64,000 bases of DNA from Nocardia transvalensis NBRC 15921 (GTDB taxonomy: Bacteria > Actinomycetota > Actinomycetes > Mycobacteriales > Mycobacteriaceae). Positions 61,246-64,000 of the stretch are shown piece after piece. The position numbers were made by a program, and so were the translations under genes. The DNA is taken from NCBI RefSeq assembly GCF_000308875.1, contig NZ_BAGL01000128.1:124001-188000 (forward strand), written 5' to 3'. The notes beneath the pieces were generated by a model. That model had not been told where the DNA came from and ran no database searches. It saw only the letters and a list, made by a program, of their open reading frames with translations. Every line of letters starts with the position of its first letter. The stretch's first letter is position 1.

Positions 61246-62483
61246 GTGCGCGTCACGTGGTAGTCGGCGGCGGCGTGGCGGCGGCGTCGGCCGTCGCCGG
61301 CCTGCGCGCGGGCGGCTTCGAGGGAGCGATCGTGCTCGTCAGCGACGACGAGTCGCTGCCGTACGAACGTCCACCGTTGTCGAAGTCCTTTCTCGATGCC
61401 GACAGCGAACCGGAACCGACGTTCGTCCACGACGAGGCGTGGTACGCCGAGCAGCAGATCGACGCCCTGCTCGGCGTGCGCGCTCAGCGGATCCACCCAC
61501 GCGAGCATCGTGTCGACCTTTCCACCGGCGAATCGCTCGACTACGGCGGACTGATCCTGGCCACAGGCGTGCGCCCACGGCCCGGACCGGGCACCGCCGA
61601 GCGCGTCGTCCTGCTGCGATCACTCGCACACGGCCGCGAAATACGCGCCCGGCTGGCGAACGCGGAACACGTTGCCGTACTGGGTGGAGGCTTCATCGGC
61701 TGCGAGGTCGCCGCGACGGCGACCGCACTGGGGAAACGGGCAACGATCATCGAGCGCGCCGGCGTTCTGATGAAGAACGCGCTCGGGCCCGCACTCGGCG
61801 AGGTGTTCACCGACATCCATCGCGCGAAGGGTGTCGAAACCCTGCTCAACCGTGTGGTTCTCGCCGTCGAGGAGCGGCGCGATTCGGTTGTCGTGCGGAC
61901 CGATCACGGCACCGTCGAAGCCGATCTGGTGGTCGTCGGCGCCGGCTGTGTCCCCAACGTCGAACTGGCCGCGGAGGCAGGTATCACGGCGGCCGACGGA
62001 ATCGTCACCGACGAGTTCTGCCGGACGAATGTGCCCGACATCTACGCCGCCGGTGACGTCGCCTCGGTGTATCACCCGTTCTACGACCGCCACCTGCGCG
62101 TGGAACACCATGACACGGCGATGCACCAGGGCGCAGCCGCGGCACGCAACCTCCTCGGCTACCGCGAACCATTCCTGGATGCCCACTGGTTCTGGTCCGA
62201 CCAGTACGAACACAAACTGCAGCGGGTCGGGCGCCCCGCGCCGAGCGACGAGGTCGTCATCCGCGGCTCCGTCGACGAACTCGACTTCTCGGCATTCTCG
62301 CTGCACGACAACCGCATTCGTAGCGTCACGTCGCTCAACCGCGGCCGCGACGCACTGGCGGTTCGGCGACTCCTGTTCGCCGACCACAGCGCGACCGCCG
62401 AGCAACTTCGCGACGAATCGGTCCAACTCAAGCGATTGGCCGCTCGGCCGTCGATTCGAGCATCGCGGCTGGAGGCATCATGA
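61242..62483 (+). CDS. FAD/NAD-dependent ferredoxin reductase (BphA4/CamA type)
   Basis: 413 residues, ATGA overlap. FAD motif VVVGGGVAAASAVAGL at residues 6-21, YERPPLSKSFL at 41-51, NAD motif VLGGGFIGCEVA at 146-157, the second FAD motif DIYAAGDVASVYHP near 270, and a C-terminal interface domain (HWFWSDQYEHKLQ). This is the two-Rossmann reductase fold used with Rieske dioxygenases, P450cam and rubredoxins. Toluene, isoprene and alkene diiron monooxygenases usually have a 2Fe-2S/FAD FNR-type reductase instead (TmoF), so this is an uncommon pairing. Confidence 0.92.
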   Translation: MSARHVVVGGGVAAASAVAGLRAGGFEGAIVLVSDDESLPYERPPLSKSFLDADSEPEPTFVHDEAWYAEQQIDALLGVRAQRIHPREHRVDLSTGESLDYGGLILATGVRPRPGPGTAERVVLLRSLAHGREIRARLANAEHVAVLGGGFIGCEVAATATALGKRATIIERAGVLMKNALGPALGEVFTDIHRAKGVETLLNRVVLAVEERRDSVVVRTDHGTVEADLVVVGAGCVPNVELAAEAGITAADGIVTDEFCRTNVPDIYAAGDVASVYHPFYDRHLRVEHHDTAMHQGAAAARNLLGYREPFLDAHWFWSDQYEHKLQRVGRPAPSDEVVIRGSVDELDFSAFSLHDNRIRSVTSLNRGRDALAVRRLLFADHSATAEQLRDESVQLKRLAARPSIRASRLEAS

Positions 62484-63232
62484 CGACGTTCACCGCACTG
62501 AAGGTCGAGGAACCACAGGTGCGCGTCCCGCACGCGGACGCGGCGCGAGCCGCTGCCGCCGTCTCCGGCATGACCCTGCCGGACGCGTTGCGGCAGTTGC
62601 GGTTCGCTCCGGGTCGCGCCTGCGAGCCGGTTGCCCGAATCGTCGAGAAGGCGATCGCCGACGCTCGAGCATCCGGACTGGAGCCGGGCCACCTCGTCGT
62701 CACCGAGGCTGTCGCGAGTCCGGGTGAGGATATCGTCCGCGTTCGGCGCAAGGCGCACGGCAAAGCGGACTGGATCTCGAGCGTCACCAGCGACATCGTC
62801 CTGCACCTCGCGCCGCGCGGGCTCGTCGACAGTGAGACGGCCGATCCGCCGCAGTCGTCCGCGCCGGAACCTGACGAAACCGCTTCTCGCCCAGCGAGCG
62901 CGGTGACAGCGGACGCGATCGGGGAGGCCGTCCGCGAACGGCTCTACGACGTGATCGACCCCGACCTGGGTGTCAATATCGTCGATCTCGGATTCGTCCG
63001 CGCGGTCGAGGTCGACGCCGGGGTTGCGTGTATCACGATGACCTTGACGTCACCGGCCTGCCCGTTGACGGGCGTCATGACCGACCAGATCAGAACAGAA
63101 CTACTGGGGTCGGGCGAGGCAGCACCGGTCTCGGACTTCCACATCGACTGGGTGTGGGTTCCGCCATGGAAGCCCGCCGACATCTCCGACGACGGCCGCG
63201 AACAGCTGCGCGCCATCGGATTCACCTTCTGA
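62480..63232 (+). CDS. uL22-like domain fused to a MIP18/DUF59 domain
   Basis: 250 residues, ATGA overlap with the reductase. Residues about 13-112 follow ribosomal protein uL22 block by block: ARAAAAVSGMTLPDALRQLR, FAPGRACEPVARIVEKAIAD, ARASGLEPGHLVVTEAVASP, IVRVRRKAHGKADWISSVTS, with fewer basic residues than a true L22. A linker (113-143) leads to a MIP18 domain (144-250): LYDVIDPDLGVNIVDLGFVR, MTLTSPACPLTGVM with the conserved Cys194, and WVWVPPWKPADISDD. MIP18 proteins (PaaD, SufT types) help mature iron centres, and lone DUF59 genes occur near other diiron monooxygenases. The L22-like half is new to me. Confidence 0.8.
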   Translation: MTTFTALKVEEPQVRVPHADAARAAAAVSGMTLPDALRQLRFAPGRACEPVARIVEKAIADARASGLEPGHLVVTEAVASPGEDIVRVRRKAHGKADWISSVTSDIVLHLAPRGLVDSETADPPQSSAPEPDETASRPASAVTADAIGEAVRERLYDVIDPDLGVNIVDLGFVRAVEVDAGVACITMTLTSPACPLTGVMTDQIRTELLGSGEAAPVSDFHIDWVWVPPWKPADISDDGREQLRAIGFTF

Positions 63233-63266
63233 CGTACACCGTTCATACCCCGAGGGAGCTGCTGTC

Positions 63267-63566
63267 ATGGGACACGTCGTCGTCGCCACGTGGGTTGCCA
63301 AACCCGGCGAAGCAGATTACGTCCGAACGATTCTGGAGAAGATGACTCCCGGTAACCGTGCCGAGGAGAAAATGGTCCACTTCCAGGCTCAGGTCAGTAC
63401 CGAAGATCCGAACGTCTTCATCGTCTACGAGCACTACACCGACGCAAGCGGATACGAGGAGCATCGCGCATCCGAAGCTTTTCAGAATCTCGTTCTCGGC
63501 GATGTGATCCACCGACTGGAAAGCCGTGCGGTGCGTACCTACACGACAATCGGTCCTCGAGCGTGA
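63267..63566 (+). CDS. Antibiotic-biosynthesis-monooxygenase (ABM)-fold protein
   Basis: 99 residues from ATG 63267 behind GAGGGAG. VVVATWVAKPGEADYVRTIL, VHFQAQVSTEDPNVFIVYEH and YTDASGYEEHRASEAFQNLV trace the ferredoxin-like ABM fold of YgiN-type proteins. Such small dimers act as cofactor-free monooxygenases, quinol oxidases or heme enzymes; here the role is unknown. Its TGA overlaps the next ATG (TGATG), so it is part of the same operon. Confidence 0.85.
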   Translation: MGHVVVATWVAKPGEADYVRTILEKMTPGNRAEEKMVHFQAQVSTEDPNVFIVYEHYTDASGYEEHRASEAFQNLVLGDVIHRLESRAVRTYTTIGPRA

Positions 63567-64000
63567 TGGATCTCCCGCTCGCCGAACTGGACCCCGATCT
63601 GGCGGCCATGATTCACGGCGAAATCCGGCGCCAGCAAACGACATTGGAGATGATCGCCTCGGAGAATTTCGTTCCACGCGCCGTCCTCGAGGCGCAGGGC
63701 TCGGTCCTGACCAACAAGTACGCCGAGGGATATCCGGGCCGCCGCTACTACGGGGGCTGCGAATTCGCCGATCAGATCGAACAACTCGCGATCGATCGCG
63801 TGCAGGAATTGTTCGGCGCCGAGCACGCCAACGTCCAACCCCATGCCGGGGCGCAAGCGAGCGCGGCCGCATTGAGCGCATTCGCCGAGCCGGGCGACAC
63901 CATCCTCGGTCTCGACCTGGCACACGGCGGACATCTCACCCACGGAATGTCGCTGAACTTTTCGGGCAAGCTCTATCGCGCGGTGACGTACGGGGTCGAC
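63566..64000 (+). CDS. glyA: Serine hydroxymethyltransferase, cut by the right window edge
   Basis: 145 residues from ATG 63566 (GTG 63563 also possible). The match to SHMT is close: EMIASENFVPRAVLEAQGSV, LTNKYAEGYPGRRYYGGCEF, NVQPHAGAQASAAALSAFAE and LAHGGHLTHGMSLNFSGKLY. Conserved Glu in SENF, Tyr in GRRYYGG and the HGGHLTHG PLP-site residues are present; the PLP Lys lies beyond the edge. SHMT interconverts serine and glycine with a tetrahydrofolate one-carbon unit, or cleaves beta-hydroxy amino acids. A copy inside a monooxygenase operon suggests a dedicated one-carbon or glycine step rather than housekeeping. Confidence 0.92.
   Translation, partial: MDLPLAELDPDLAAMIHGEIRRQQTTLEMIASENFVPRAVLEAQGSVLTNKYAEGYPGRRYYGGCEFADQIEQLAIDRVQELFGAEHANVQPHAGAQASAAALSAFAEPGDTILGLDLAHGGHLTHGMSLNFSGKLYRAVTYGVD

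Noticed and set aside
62480..63232. Reading the uL22-like half as a true ribosomal protein gene
   Set aside because: It lacks the basic surface needed for rRNA binding, is fused to a MIP18 domain and lies in a catabolic operon with ATGA overlaps, so it is not the housekeeping rplV.
1..64000. CRISPR arrays, rRNA and tRNA genes, riboswitches
   Set aside because: I looked for regularly spaced short repeats, cloverleaf-like 3' CCA ends and known RNA motifs by eye and recognised none; a covariance-model scan would be needed to exclude them.

Overview
The window is high-GC DNA with actinobacterial codon use. Its gene content points to the Nocardia/Rhodococcus/Mycobacterium group: a mymA-like monooxygenase locus, a DUF742 protein, a truncated ImuA'-like gene, DUF2510, RNHCP and DUF6882-like proteins, and several TetR, AraC and ECF-sigma regulators. 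Nocardia is my best guess; no rRNA or tRNA gene was recognised to confirm it.

Layout. 1-8.4 kb is a worn accessory zone: an edge-truncated coiled-coil gene, a frameshifted GAF-ANTAR regulator, two small histidine-kinase-hairpin-like proteins, IS21 relics, two oppositely oriented integrase halves and a serine-recombinase tail. 8.4-14.9 kb is a catabolic module: TetR, SDR, acyl-CoA synthetase, Baeyer-Villiger monooxygenase and a second SDR read leftward, with a divergent secreted lipase. Four copies of TTGAAT-N3-ATTCAA lie in and beside the shared promoter. 15-26 kb holds an APH-type kinase, a decayed carboxylesterase, a DUF1963 protein, a large secreted beta-propeller-like protein and a membrane pseudokinase. 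26-35.5 kb alternates AraC/TetR regulators with NmrA-type oxidoreductases, an ECF sigma factor, a glycosyltransferase-like protein, a methyltransferase and a cupin. 35.5-48 kb mixes relics, an ECF41-type sigma factor divergent from a DoxX-like protein, a condensation-like enzyme and several small membrane or secreted proteins. 48-54 kb has DHFR/RibD-like reductases, a PanE-like reductase, a LysR/SDR pair and tandem RNHCP proteins.

The most striking region is 54.7-64.0 kb. A tightly coupled operon encodes a soluble diiron monooxygenase (alpha, gamma, coupling protein, beta, Rieske ferredoxin, reductase). It is led by an Hsp31/DJ-1-like protein and two SnoaL-fold proteins. It continues with a MIP18/DUF59 protein carrying a ribosomal protein uL22-like N-terminal domain, an ABM-fold protein and a serine hydroxymethyltransferase cut by the right edge. 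A second Hsp31-like gene is divergent, and a duplicated imperfect dyad sits in the shared promoter. The reductase is of the FAD/NAD two-Rossmann (BphA4/CamA) kind, not the 2Fe-2S/FNR kind usual for toluene monooxygenases. I infer that the operon oxidises a small hydrocarbon, ether or methylated compound, with Hsp31 proteins and SHMT handling reactive aldehydes and one-carbon units; the substrate is not known.

Many genes here carry single-base frameshifts. Some may be true decay and some may be sequence errors; these are flagged individually.
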